Shown: positions 8,818 through 17,281 of the stretch, piece by piece | How the letters are laid out: the number at the start of each line of letters is the position of its first letter | Numbering within the stretch: position 1 is the first letter of the stretch | Assembly: GCF_047250385.1 (NCBI RefSeq) | Contig: NZ_JBLBVM010000054.1 | Span: 124,001-188,000 of the forward strand | DNA: 64,000 bases | Source of the DNA: Glaciecola sp047250385 | GTDB taxonomy: Bacteria > Pseudomonadota > Gammaproteobacteria > Enterobacterales > Alteromonadaceae | Direction of reading: 5' to 3' | Translations under genes and position numbers: made by a program | Notes under the pieces: model-generated | Databases searched by the model: none | Seen by the model: the letters and a program-made list of their open reading frames with translations, nothing else | Told to the model about the DNA's origin: nothing

Positions 8818-9156
8818 TTACGCGAGAAAGTCTTCTCTGCATGGACTAAACACGTCAATCAAAACGCCTGCTTTGAGGCATATTGCACCGTGCTCTGCGT
8901 TAGGCTCAACATAAAAGCAATCGCCCGCCTTTAAAATTTCTTTTTCGCCGTCAACCATCACCTCAAACTCGCCGCTTTCAACATAGCTTACTTGTGAGTG
9001 AAAATGCGTATGCACATATCCAATGGCGTTGGTTTCAAACCAGACTTTGGCCATTAAAATTTGTTGGTTAAGGCCCATTAACTGACGTTTTATACCGTCG
9101 CCTAAATCTTCAATCGGATGCGTTGCGCCAAATATAAACGTCTTACTTTGGTTCAT
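8818..9156 (-). CDS. kdgF: KdgF, uronate-linearising cupin
   Basis: This 112-residue single-domain cupin is the right length for KdgF, which converts the cyclic 4,5-unsaturated monouronate released by pectin or alginate lyases to its linear ketouronate. The metal site of the first cupin motif is visible as HTHFHSQVSYVESGEFE (His49, His51, Gln55, Glu59 or nearby). The second motif supplies His89 in PNAEHG. The kdgK gene downstream and the divergent GntR/FCD regulator fit the pathway. Lyases and the DEH reductase are not in the window, so the rest of the pathway must be elsewhere. Confidence 0.92.
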   Translation of the reverse strand: MNQSKTFIFGATHPIEDLGDGIKRQLMGLNQQILMAKVWFETNAIGYVHTHFHSQVSYVESGEFEVMVDGEKEILKAGDCFYVEPNAEHGAICLKAGVLIDVFSPCREDFLA

Positions 9157-9349
9157 AAAATATCCTCACAAGTATGCAATTTTAAAACCCCAATAACTTA
9201 TCTTATTTGATGGTCTTAAGTCCTGTTTTACCAGACTAACACATACTAATACAGTTCGTTTTATTCAGTGGGCGTCGCTGAATATTTATTTCACGGCAAT
9301 ATATAACCAATATGAGCAGTTATTGTCAACCATTTTAAAGAATAGGTTA

Positions 9350-9374
9350 TTACCAATTTGAATTTTATTGGTAA
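9350..9374. promoter_or_regulatory. candidate operator for the GntR/FCD regulator
   Basis: TTACCAA (9350-9356) and TTGGTAA (9368-9374) form an inverted repeat with an 11-bp AT-only-plus-one-G spacer. ACCAA/TTGGT half-sites are typical of uronate-type GntR/FCD repressors such as UxuR and ExuR, although those are usually packed closer. A further ACCAA half-site lies at 9307-9311. The site is in the 391-bp gap between divergent kdgF and the regulator gene, where it could control both. Confidence 0.5.
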
Positions 9375-9547
9375 TATCACGCAAAAGATGTATGATTTAT
9401 GTTAATTACTGCGATATTTTATAAACTTTACAACAATTAAGTGGTTTTAAATACGTCCGTTTGAGTTAAAATATCGGGTCATAATAGTAAAATCCTAAAG
9501 TGGGTTAAAACAGAAACTCTTGCGTTCGCGTAGGTAGAGGTAAACCA

Positions 9548-10279
9548 ATGAAAAACCGCCGCATGTTCTGGCAGATTGTCGAAAAAATTGAAGCACTAAT
9601 TGATTCGGGTATGTATCCACCAGGAAGTCGCTTGCCTCCTGAGCGCGAGCTCGCTGAAACCTTTAAAGTAAGCCGCCCAACAATACGAGAAGCGATCATT
9701 GCACTTGAAGTTAGAGGGCGTGTTGAAGTGAAAACTAGCTCTGGCGTGTATGTGCTAGAAAACCCGGCAAAACGAACATCTGAGCGTAAAGTCAGTGCAT
9801 TTGAGTTAACTCAAGCAAGAGCCCTAGTAGAGGGTGAGGCAGCAGCATTAGCCGCGGTTACTATTACTGAAGACGAACTAGTTGAATTAGATAAAACCCT
9901 CATTGCGATGGAAAAAGGTGTTGAGCCCGAGAAAGCCGATCGTGAGTTCCATCTTATTATATCCAAAGCGACGCGCAATAATGCGGTACTCATCGCTGTA
10001 GAAAAATTTTGGGAACTTCGTGACTCAGAACCTGAAATCATCAACGCATATAAAAATGTTTGTGATCGCAGCGACAAAGATCGCTTAGACGAGCACAGAA
10101 ATATTTACCTAGCCTTACAAAAACGTGATTCGTCTGAAGCTCGCGCAGCGATGCATTTGCACTTCAATCGTCTCATTAATACTTTGTTCGCGATAAGTGA
10201 AGCGAAGGCACTAGAGGAAGTTAGAAAGCAATCGAATCAAACGCGTGATTTGTATTCACTAAATCACTTGGTTGGCTAA
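9548..10279 (+). CDS. GntR-family (FCD) transcriptional regulator
   Basis: This 243-residue regulator has an N-terminal winged helix (about 1-70, with the GntR signature PPERELAETFKVSRPTIREA) and a C-terminal FCD ligand domain (about 80-230). The FCD metal or effector residues lie in ADREFHLIIS and in the helix DEHRNIYLAL. FCD-type GntR proteins sense organic acids. Divergent placement from kdgF-kdgK suggests that this one senses a uronate or ketouronate intermediate and represses those genes. An AGAGGT Shine-Dalgarno sequence precedes the ATG. A hairpin terminator follows the stop. Confidence 0.9.
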   Translation: MKNRRMFWQIVEKIEALIDSGMYPPGSRLPPERELAETFKVSRPTIREAIIALEVRGRVEVKTSSGVYVLENPAKRTSERKVSAFELTQARALVEGEAAALAAVTITEDELVELDKTLIAMEKGVEPEKADREFHLIISKATRNNAVLIAVEKFWELRDSEPEIINAYKNVCDRSDKDRLDEHRNIYLALQKRDSSEARAAMHLHFNRLINTLFAISEAKALEEVRKQSNQTRDLYSLNHLVG

Positions 10280-10307
10280 AAATAAATTAACTAGTTAAAT
10301 TTGAAAT

Positions 10308-10330
10308 GGGCTCTTAATTGAGCCCTTTTA
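10308..10330 (+). terminator. terminator between convergent GntR and GST genes
   Basis: GGGCTC (10308-10313) pairs with GAGCCC (10320-10325) around a 6-nt loop and is followed by TTTT. It overlaps the last codon of the convergent GST gene, so it may serve both strands. Confidence 0.8.
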
Positions 10331-11434
10331 GTTGGAGCCTTCTTTTACTAATAAATTGTTCTCTCTGGTTACGCGTTGCTCAACCTTTGTTTGCATCATT
10401 TCCAATCCACCCAACTCATTTAACAGTGGATCAACACTGGCTTTTTCGCTGTCACTGTAACTTCCGTATAAATCAAGAATACGCTGCAACTTCCAATGAC
10501 TAAACGATCTCACTGCGCATTTTTCGCTGATATCGCCAATTTGAATAGTGTGTTCACCAAGCATTCTGGGGAGCTTTTTCTTTTCAGGATTTTCTTTCAT
10601 CCACGCTTGGCTGCGCGCTAAGGTGGTTATTTGTAAAGGCCAAAACTCAACAAACTGACGCTTTAATAGCGCAAACAAGGTATCAGGTATTTCATCATCT
10701 GCCAGCCACTCACCACAAGCAGCGCTGGTTTGATTCATTCGCTCTACCCACTTCGATACATTAGGCGCTATCTGCTTCATTAATCTACCCGAAGCTGGAT
10801 CACGATATAGATGCGCGTAAAGCGGGCCCATAAGACCAAAATCGCCAGTACTTGGACGGCCACCAAGTAAATACTCATGCTTAGCAAAATGTTTATCTAA
10901 TATTGGCAGCACATGATGCTCATACCAATCCTCAATGGCGGGAATACTGTTTGGCGTTATTCCTAACATTGGAACAAAACCTTTGAATTTCGCGCCTAGT
11001 TTTTTACCTACAAAACGACGAATAAAGGCGGGCATATTCGGTAAGGCTATTTCGCCAAACTCTTCATAAATAAAGGGGAAGTTGTCATGGTTCCAGCGAT
11101 AATGCATTGCGGCAAGAAGCAAGCATTCATCACCCCACATTTCCAGAATGGCTGAAATGAGTTTTTGTTTAGGTGTATTTGGTATAACTGAGCGTTCTTT
11201 GAATTCAAGCTCTAAGACATCCATGATTGCAGAAGTATCTTGCAAATACTCATCTTGCGGTGTCTTTAATACAGGGATAAATTGAACCCCTGTTTTTGGA
11301 ATAATAATATCCTTATAGACTTTTCGTGAGGAAAAAACCTCCTCATATGGAATTTGCTTATATCGCAAATATGAACGTAGCTTGCCCGTATAAAGCGACA
11401 GTTGGGCGCCATAAAGCGTGTACTTATTTGCCAT
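10328..11434 (-). CDS. glutathione S-transferase family protein, long form
   Basis: This 368-residue protein has a thioredoxin-like GST N-terminal domain (about 1-80: YTLYGAQLSLYTGKLRSYL, then VQFIPVLKTPQDEYLQDTSAI with the cis-Pro and Asp-Thr-Ser glutathione-binding elements). A helical GST C-terminal domain follows, including LLGGRPSTGDFGLMGPLYAHL. It is about 150 residues longer than a classical GST. The extra C-terminal part (about 240-368) has no feature I recognise. No disulphide-active cysteine is apparent in the N-terminal motif. The substrate is unknown. Confidence 0.8.
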   Translation of the reverse strand: MANKYTLYGAQLSLYTGKLRSYLRYKQIPYEEVFSSRKVYKDIIIPKTGVQFIPVLKTPQDEYLQDTSAIMDVLELEFKERSVIPNTPKQKLISAILEMWGDECLLLAAMHYRWNHDNFPFIYEEFGEIALPNMPAFIRRFVGKKLGAKFKGFVPMLGITPNSIPAIEDWYEHHVLPILDKHFAKHEYLLGGRPSTGDFGLMGPLYAHLYRDPASGRLMKQIAPNVSKWVERMNQTSAACGEWLADDEIPDTLFALLKRQFVEFWPLQITTLARSQAWMKENPEKKKLPRMLGEHTIQIGDISEKCAVRSFSHWKLQRILDLYGSYSDSEKASVDPLLNELGGLEMMQTKVEQRVTRENNLLVKEGSN

Positions 11435-11502
11435 TGTTTCGATTCCTTTAGCCTATTCGTATTTTTGTTGCTAATAAACAAACATACCATAACACTGCGA
11501 AA

Positions 11503-11636
11503 TCTATAACGTTGCGCTTTCTAAAACCTTGCGTCTTTAAAAAAGTTCCGTCCTCTATAACCTTGCGCCTTTCATAACCTTGCGTCTTATATAACTTTAC
11601 CTAATCCATAACACAGCCTAATCCATAAAGCTACGC
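11503..11636. repeat. degenerate tandem array of about 18-bp units
   Basis: About seven imperfect units of the form CTATAACCTTGCGCCTTT lie head to tail, for example at 11504-11521, 11554-11571 and 11572-11588. Later units decay to CCATAACACAGCCTAAT-like copies. The array fills most of the 249-bp gap between feoB and the GST gene. Confidence 0.75.
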
Positions 11637-11683
11637 AGCAATAAACGCTATTGTTAAATCCCAAAGCTGAAAGCAATCTAGTA

Positions 11684-13567
11684 TTAATAGCTTGAAATCA
11701 CCGCATACAAAGTCATAGAAACAAGATAGGCCAGCAAGCCGTAAGCAACAAATGCTCCCCATGCGTAGCGATTTTTACCTAACTCCGCTTTGAGTGTCGC
11801 GACGGTAGCCACACACTGCAACGCGATAACATAGAATGCTAACAGCGCTACGCCCGAAGCGAGTGAAAGCCCATCAGCTTCTAGGTTCGCAGCCAAACCC
11901 GCAATATTTTCATCAGCATTTTCTATGCTAAACATAGTTCCTAACACTCCCACAAACACTTCGCGTGCAAGGAAAGAAACAAGAATAGCGACACCATAAC
12001 GCCAGTCTACGCCCATAGGCGCGAAAACGGGTTCGATCCACTGTCCTATTGCCGACAGGTATGAGTTTTGTAAATCGCCGTTGTTAGGAAAATATCCTAG
12101 GGACCAAATGACCAATGAAACAACAAAAATAATTGGACCCGCTCGTTTAATAAACTGTGTGCCGCTGTTCAATATTCGGTAAAACAAAGGTTGCCAATGC
12201 GGTAAACGGTAAGAAGGAAGCTCTAAGATAAACGGCATATCCTGGTACTCTTTCGAATCCTTCGTCATCTTATTTAATACCGCGCTAACTATCAGCGCTG
12301 TCAAAATACCAAAGAAATATAGGACGAAGAACATTACACCTTGCAGGTTAACCCAGCCTCCCAAATAACTTACATCAGGCACCAATACAGCGATGAGAAG
12401 CGCATAAACCGGTAGTCTTGCGGAACAGGACATCAATGGGACAGTGAGCATGGTCACAAAGCGTTTACGCGGCGATTCTATTGTTCGCGCCGCTAGTATT
12501 GCAGGTATTGCGCAGGCGTGGCCCGATAAATAAGGAATAAAACTGCGGCCAGACAATCCAAAGAAACTTAGAGGCTTATGACAAATCAGCGCTGCTCTAG
12601 CTAAGTAACCACTATCCTCTAGCAAACCAATGATGAGTGTTAAGACCATTATTTGTGGCACGAAAACAAGGAATGAGCCTAAACCACCAAATATCGCATC
12701 GCGGATGAAATCATTTAACAAGCCTTCACCGACAAAACCAGAAACGAGATTCGCCAAAATGCCTATTCCGCTCTCTGTAGCATCCATGAGAGGAGTGGCC
12801 CACGTGAATATGGCTTGGAACAAGAAGAACATAATTAGCAAAAAGGCTATTCCACCAAACACGGAATTTAGTAAAAGGCTGTCTATCTTATTTTGTCTTT
12901 TAAGCACAATGTCGGCTTGTATCGCAAACTCTTTCGCGAGAATTTTGGCCGCCACCCCACTAGCTTGTTGATTGATCTCCGTTGCTTTCACTCGAAATTT
13001 TTCCGGGGATACCGCTATTTCACTCAATCCCTTTTGTAATTCGTTGATGCCAATTAGCGTCTTGGCAGACACAGCAAAGACTGGGCTTCCCAACTTTTTG
13101 CTCAATTCAATGGTATCAATCGAATGATTAAAGCGCAGCAACTCATCAATCATGTTCAATGTGAAAACGACCGTTTTATCATACTGTTTAGCAATTTCTT
13201 GCACCTGCAACGCAAAGACAAGTGAACGTTCCATGCGGGTAGCATCGAGGTTACATAAAATGACGCTGGTTTCTTCATCGGACATTGCGGCCAACAGCTG
13301 TTCAATCGCAATTGACTCATCCTTCGATAAAGACTTTAGAGAATATGTGCCAGGGTAATCAATAAGTTCGAATTTCTGCTCTGCTTTCCCATCATATGCT
13401 TCACCCGTTTTAGGGCTGGCATTATGCGAAAAAGCATTGAATACGCCGCTTTTCAGCTCTACGGTTACACCGGGGAAATTAGCGACTTTCTGCCTTAATC
13501 CTGTTAATTGATTGAACAGCAGACTTTTGCCCGAATTGGGCTTACCAACAAGAAGAATTTTTTGCAT
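11684..13567 (-). CDS. feoB: ferrous iron transporter FeoB
   Basis: This 627-residue inner-membrane Fe2+ transporter has an N-terminal G-protein domain. G1 is GKPNSGKS (8-15), the FPGVTVE segment is 31-37, G3 is DYPGTYSL (70-77) and G4 is the NMID in FTLNMIDELL. The helical GDI-like spacer and then the polytopic core follow, with the gate repeats ending in SCSARLPVYALLIAV and LAREVFVGVLGTMFS. It is shorter than E. coli FeoB (773), consistent with the compact marine form, and no catalytic element seems missing. feoA lies one base upstream. It is expected to be Fur-controlled through the site upstream of feoA. Confidence 0.96.
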   Translation of the reverse strand: MQKILLVGKPNSGKSLLFNQLTGLRQKVANFPGVTVELKSGVFNAFSHNASPKTGEAYDGKAEQKFELIDYPGTYSLKSLSKDESIAIEQLLAAMSDEETSVILCNLDATRMERSLVFALQVQEIAKQYDKTVVFTLNMIDELLRFNHSIDTIELSKKLGSPVFAVSAKTLIGINELQKGLSEIAVSPEKFRVKATEINQQASGVAAKILAKEFAIQADIVLKRQNKIDSLLLNSVFGGIAFLLIMFFLFQAIFTWATPLMDATESGIGILANLVSGFVGEGLLNDFIRDAIFGGLGSFLVFVPQIMVLTLIIGLLEDSGYLARAALICHKPLSFFGLSGRSFIPYLSGHACAIPAILAARTIESPRKRFVTMLTVPLMSCSARLPVYALLIAVLVPDVSYLGGWVNLQGVMFFVLYFFGILTALIVSAVLNKMTKDSKEYQDMPFILELPSYRLPHWQPLFYRILNSGTQFIKRAGPIIFVVSLVIWSLGYFPNNGDLQNSYLSAIGQWIEPVFAPMGVDWRYGVAILVSFLAREVFVGVLGTMFSIENADENIAGLAANLEADGLSLASGVALLAFYVIALQCVATVATLKAELGKNRYAWGAFVAYGLLAYLVSMTLYAVISSY

Positions 13568-13568
13568 T

Positions 13569-13799
13569 TTATATCGCGTTAACGTTTACATGATTAGCTA
13601 TACTTTGTTCCAATGAATAGACGCAATCACCCAGTTGAATGATAGTCGGGCCGTTAAATGCGGTTCGTTTGATGCAGGTAATTAACTGCCCTTCTTCAAA
13701 ACCCATTTCCTGCAATCTAATTGCAACATCAGACTGCATCGAAATACAAAGATCTGTTATCGAAGCCGATTTTTTTGAAGGAATATCCCAGACAGTCAT
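13569..13799 (-). CDS. feoA: FeoA, SH3-like partner of FeoB
   Basis: This 76-residue FeoA-domain protein has the core QEMGFEEGQLITCIKRTAF then GPTIIQLGDCVYSLEQSIA, the usual FeoA pattern. FeoA is a small cytoplasmic SH3-like protein needed for FeoB-mediated Fe2+ uptake. The stop is 1 bp before the feoB start, so the genes form an operon. No feoC is present. A Fur box lies about 100 bp upstream. Confidence 0.93.
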   Translation of the reverse strand: MTVWDIPSKKSASITDLCISMQSDVAIRLQEMGFEEGQLITCIKRTAFNGPTIIQLGDCVYSLEQSIANHVNVNAI

Positions 13800-13900
13800 A
13801 GTGCTCTCTTCATAATTACTGATTTACACCTTCATAGTGTGTGGAAAACGGCGATCCAATGCGGTTGCCGTGAGGTAATCAGTGTCATTAAAATTAGTTA

Positions 13901-13919
13901 AATAAGAATAATTCTTATT
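13901..13919. promoter_or_regulatory. Fur box upstream of feoAB
   Basis: AATAAGAATAATTCTTATT is a perfect 9-1-9 palindrome closely resembling the Fur consensus GATAATGATAATCATTATC. It is about 100 bp upstream of feoA. The rest of the 369-bp gap to the divergent cupin gene is AT-rich and also holds a three-copy direct repeat. Confidence 0.85.
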
Positions 13920-14089
13920 CTAATTAGTATCAAGAGCCATTGAGTAATTAATCACAATAAGCAGGCCAATACTTGATATAGCGCAAACCTTAGGACATTT
14001 ACGCGATTTTCATGTGAACCATTTGACTATTTAGGATATATACAAAGCACACTCACAGCACTTTGCGATATTGTATTGGCTATATCTAG

Positions 14090-14131
14090 TTCAGCAATCG
14101 CCATTCAGCAATCGCAATTCAGCAATCGCAA
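14090..14131. repeat. three 14-bp direct repeats before the cupin gene
   Basis: TTCAGCAATCGCNA occurs at 14090-14103, 14104-14117 and 14118-14131 without spacing. The array ends 37 bp before the ATG of the ChrR-type cupin gene, so it lies in or next to its promoter or leader. Confidence 0.8.
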
Positions 14132-14168
14132 TAATGTGTGATTCTATACGGTAAACAACGGACTAATA

Positions 14169-14861
14169 ATGAAAATCAACGCGAATTTCCAAGAAGTAGC
14201 TTTAGTGCATACCAGCAAGGAGGAATGGATTCCATCACCGATGGCAGGTGTTCATAGAAAACCCCTCGACCGAGTGGGTGATGAGCTTGCCCGTGCCACC
14301 AGCATTGTAAAGTATGCACCAAACAGTCATTTCTCCCCCCATACTCACGGTGGTGGTGAGGAGTTCATCGTGCTCGAAGGTGTTTTTCAAGATGAAAATG
14401 GGGATTATCCAGCTGGCTCATACGTTCGAAACCCTCCTCAGTCAAAGCATCAGCCTGGCTCAAAAGAGGGTTGCGTGATATTCGTAAAGCTATGGCAATT
14501 TCAGCCAGAAGATCGCCAGCATGTAAACGTCATAATGGACGAAGCGGAAATCGCTTTTAAGAATGAAGAGAACACAGTGCTTGAGCGTCTTTTGTTTAGC
14601 GACCAATATGAACAGGTAAAACTAGTGAACTTGCAGCCAAATACTCGGTGGAGTAGCGAAGCTTGCGATGGTAATGAAGTTTTAGTGATGGAAGGTACAG
14701 TTGAGCACGATAAGGTAAAACTTCAGCAATTTGACTGGTTACGCGTTCCCGCCGGAGAGTTTTTGAAGCTCAGTACCGGCGGGCTTGGCGCAAAAATTTG
14801 GGTGAAAACAGGCAACTTGCTAAACGTTGCGCAACAAATCGAAAGGCTTCAAGAGGCTTAA
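14169..14861 (+). CDS. double-cupin protein of the ChrR type
   Basis: This 230-residue soluble protein has two cupin repeats. The first has the metal set HTHGGGEE (His58, His60, Glu64) and His94 in PQSKHQPG. The second (about 135-225) has lost the histidines and keeps only the fold. It resembles the C-terminal cupin of the anti-sigma factor ChrR but lacks the N-terminal zinc-binding anti-sigma domain, so it is not expected to bind a sigma factor. A role in sensing or detoxifying oxidants is possible by family but unproven. The gene is convergent with the antiporter gene: one base separates their stop codons. Confidence 0.8.
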   Translation: MKINANFQEVALVHTSKEEWIPSPMAGVHRKPLDRVGDELARATSIVKYAPNSHFSPHTHGGGEEFIVLEGVFQDENGDYPAGSYVRNPPQSKHQPGSKEGCVIFVKLWQFQPEDRQHVNVIMDEAEIAFKNEENTVLERLLFSDQYEQVKLVNLQPNTRWSSEACDGNEVLVMEGTVEHDKVKLQQFDWLRVPAGEFLKLSTGGLGAKIWVKTGNLLNVAQQIERLQEA

Positions 14862-14862
14862 T

Positions 14863-16686
14863 CTAAGCCTCTGTATTTGATGCCTTCTCACTTGTTATCA
14901 AACTCACAATTTGCCATCCAGCTTTTGGTTTCATATCGCTAGACGTTGTAAATAACTTTAGCTTCCCTTCCGCATTGATCGCACACAATGGTAAGCATCT
15001 ATCTTTATATTCTTCCTTATAATCGTCATAACTGAAGTTTTCAGACAGCTTTGTGGTTTTGATACTTGCACCTTTCGATGTAAACCCAGCTAACTTCCCA
15101 TAGGAAATATTTTCCGCAAACAGGCCCAACTTTTTGGAATAAGATTCAGATACCTGATGGCTCGGACGCTTCTGCAACTCACCATTACTCAAGCCTAAAA
15201 CTGAACCTTTACCCATTTCATGCTCAAAGTGATATGTAACAAGTGGGTTCAATTGACGATAAGGTGACATCACTAAAACTTTACCAAGACCGGTTAAATC
15301 CAAGTTTCGCTCAGCATGTTCAGACATCGGATTCCCAAAGTAAGTGGGAACACCGTCCATTCTTGCTAATTTTATAGTTTCATAGTTAGTGTCGGCCAAA
15401 CATACAGGAACGTTGTGAGTCATGAGTTCTTTTGCAAACATGCGACTAAATTGGGCTCCTCCAAAGATCAAATATCCTGTAGGTGCCGGCGCTCGAATAC
15501 CTAAGAGTTCAGCCACTTTTGCACTTGTTAGACTTTGCAAAACAACTGTTGTGATGATGATTAAAAACACCATCGGGACGAGCATTTCAGCTTGAGCATA
15601 ATCCAAAGCTTCTAATTTCAAAGCAAACAAAGCAGATACTGCCGCAGCCACGATCCCTCTTGGTGCTATCCAACTTAGTAGAGCCAATTCTCGCCATTTT
15701 AGTCCAGTACCAATGGATGATAAAAACACGCCTAATGGCCTCGCTACAAACATCACCGCAACGAGCACCAATACTGAACCCCAACCAACATCAAGGATCG
15801 CGTTCAACTCAATACGAGATGCGAGAAGAATGAACAAGCCTGATATTAACAAAACACTCAGAGTTTCTTTAAATTCCAAAATGTCGTCGACATCCACATC
15901 CTTCATATTCGCCATAAGAATACCCATTACCGTGACGGTCAGAAGTCCCGATTCATGCGCAATAAGGTTTGAAATTGCAAATGCGCCTAACATAATGGTT
16001 AGAACAGCAGTATTCATTAAGTAATGAGGGATCCAGTGATGACGTAACACCAAGCCTAAGAAATACCCAACGGCTATACCGATTCCAAATCCGACAGAAA
16101 CAGTTAAGCCAAAAGCATACAGAGTATGGGTAAGCGCATCTTGTGTGGATATGATGTACTCGAATACAAGCACCGCTAGCAAGGCACCGATAGGATCGAT
16201 GATGATCCCTTCCCAACGAAGGATATTGGAAACTTTATTGCTGGGTCGAACCGTTCGTAGCATAGGGACAATAACGGTCGGACCCGTCACAGTAACTATT
16301 GCTCCTAGCAAAAACGACATTTCCCACGACATATCCAATGTAAAGTGCGCCACAGGTGCTACCACCAACATGGTCACCAATGTTCCAATGGTACAAAGAT
16401 TTCGCACCATCGAACCATGGCCACTTAAATCTTGCCTACGCAGCGTTAACGCTCCTTCAAATAGAATAATGGCAACGGAGAGTGAAACGACAGGAAACAG
16501 CAAGTCGCCAAACAGACCGTCGGCATCAATAACTCCGGTAACAGGGCCTGCGACAATACCCATAATTAGTAAAAATAATATGGCAGGTACGCGAACTTTG
16601 TAAGCTAAATATTGGCAAGCAATTGAAAGCAAGCCGACAATGACGAGTGGTATAATTAAGTTGTCCAATGACAATCCTGTTTGCAT
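14863..16686 (-). CDS. Na+(K+)/H+ antiporter, CPA1/NhaP type with RCK-like tail
   Basis: This 607-residue protein has about 12-13 membrane segments (residues 5-395). The ion-binding region appears as WEGIIIDPIGALLAVLVFE, the conserved Asp of CPA antiporters, and the early TM region is PAILFLLIMGIVAGP. The soluble C-terminal part (about 405-607) starts with YLIFGGAQFSRMFAKEL, a Rossmann-like TrkA-N/RCK fold with a degenerate glycine motif. It probably gates the antiporter in response to nucleotide or ions. Members exchange Na+ or K+ for H+ and serve pH and salt homeostasis, which fits a marine habitat. The ion preference cannot be read. Confidence 0.88.
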   Translation of the reverse strand: MQTGLSLDNLIIPLVIVGLLSIACQYLAYKVRVPAILFLLIMGIVAGPVTGVIDADGLFGDLLFPVVSLSVAIILFEGALTLRRQDLSGHGSMVRNLCTIGTLVTMLVVAPVAHFTLDMSWEMSFLLGAIVTVTGPTVIVPMLRTVRPSNKVSNILRWEGIIIDPIGALLAVLVFEYIISTQDALTHTLYAFGLTVSVGFGIGIAVGYFLGLVLRHHWIPHYLMNTAVLTIMLGAFAISNLIAHESGLLTVTVMGILMANMKDVDVDDILEFKETLSVLLISGLFILLASRIELNAILDVGWGSVLVLVAVMFVARPLGVFLSSIGTGLKWRELALLSWIAPRGIVAAAVSALFALKLEALDYAQAEMLVPMVFLIIITTVVLQSLTSAKVAELLGIRAPAPTGYLIFGGAQFSRMFAKELMTHNVPVCLADTNYETIKLARMDGVPTYFGNPMSEHAERNLDLTGLGKVLVMSPYRQLNPLVTYHFEHEMGKGSVLGLSNGELQKRPSHQVSESYSKKLGLFAENISYGKLAGFTSKGASIKTTKLSENFSYDDYKEEYKDRCLPLCAINAEGKLKLFTTSSDMKPKAGWQIVSLITSEKASNTEA

Positions 16687-16737
16687 GTGTAAATCATAAA
16701 GTATTTATAACCCAAACTTGTTGTTTAGTCTCGAATT

Positions 16738-17166
16738 TTACAGTTTTTGCAAGCTTTGCATAATCCACTGCTTGATTTGTGACTCACTCAAGCCCCCAGA
16801 TACACGGTCAATCTCCTTCCCTTTGTGAAAGAAAATCAAGGTTGGTATCGATCGAATAACGGCATCGGCTGAAACACTTGGCGCATTCTCTGTATTAACT
16901 TTGGCGAACAAAATGCCGTCCGATTCTTTTGCAACGCTCTCAAAAGCAGGCCCCATGGCTTTGCATGGACCACACCATTCCGCCCAAAAATCGACAATGA
17001 CGGGCATGTGATTTTTTTCAACAAATTGGTAGAAGCTAGCATCATTAAGATTGACTGGCGTGCCACTGTATATTGCTTCACCACACTTTCCACACTTAGC
17101 ACCAATATGCGTCTTATCTTCTGGGATTCGATTGGTAGATGAACAATGCGCGCAAACTATATGCAT
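16738..17166 (-). CDS. trxC: thioredoxin 2
   Basis: This 142-residue protein has the two features that separate TrxC from TrxA: an N-terminal zinc finger (Cys5-x2-Cys8 and Cys25-x2-Cys28) and the thioredoxin domain with the active site WCGPC (64-68; Cys65 and Cys68). The cis-Pro lies in SIPTLIFF. TrxC is a cytoplasmic disulphide reductase, often induced by oxidative stress. Its zinc finger tunes its redox potential. It is upstream of the antiporter gene on the same strand, with a 51-bp gap. Confidence 0.96.
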   Translation of the reverse strand: MHIVCAHCSSTNRIPEDKTHIGAKCGKCGEAIYSGTPVNLNDASFYQFVEKNHMPVIVDFWAEWCGPCKAMGPAFESVAKESDGILFAKVNTENAPSVSADAVIRSIPTLIFFHKGKEIDRVSGGLSESQIKQWIMQSLQKL

Positions 17167-17281
17167 AGTTTTTCCTTACGTTCAAAAAAATGATACTTCA
17201 CTATAAGAATTAGAATGTTGCAAATCTGACAATAAAGCGCAACAGTAGTTTAAAACTTTTGACCACAGTTGAGATAATAAA

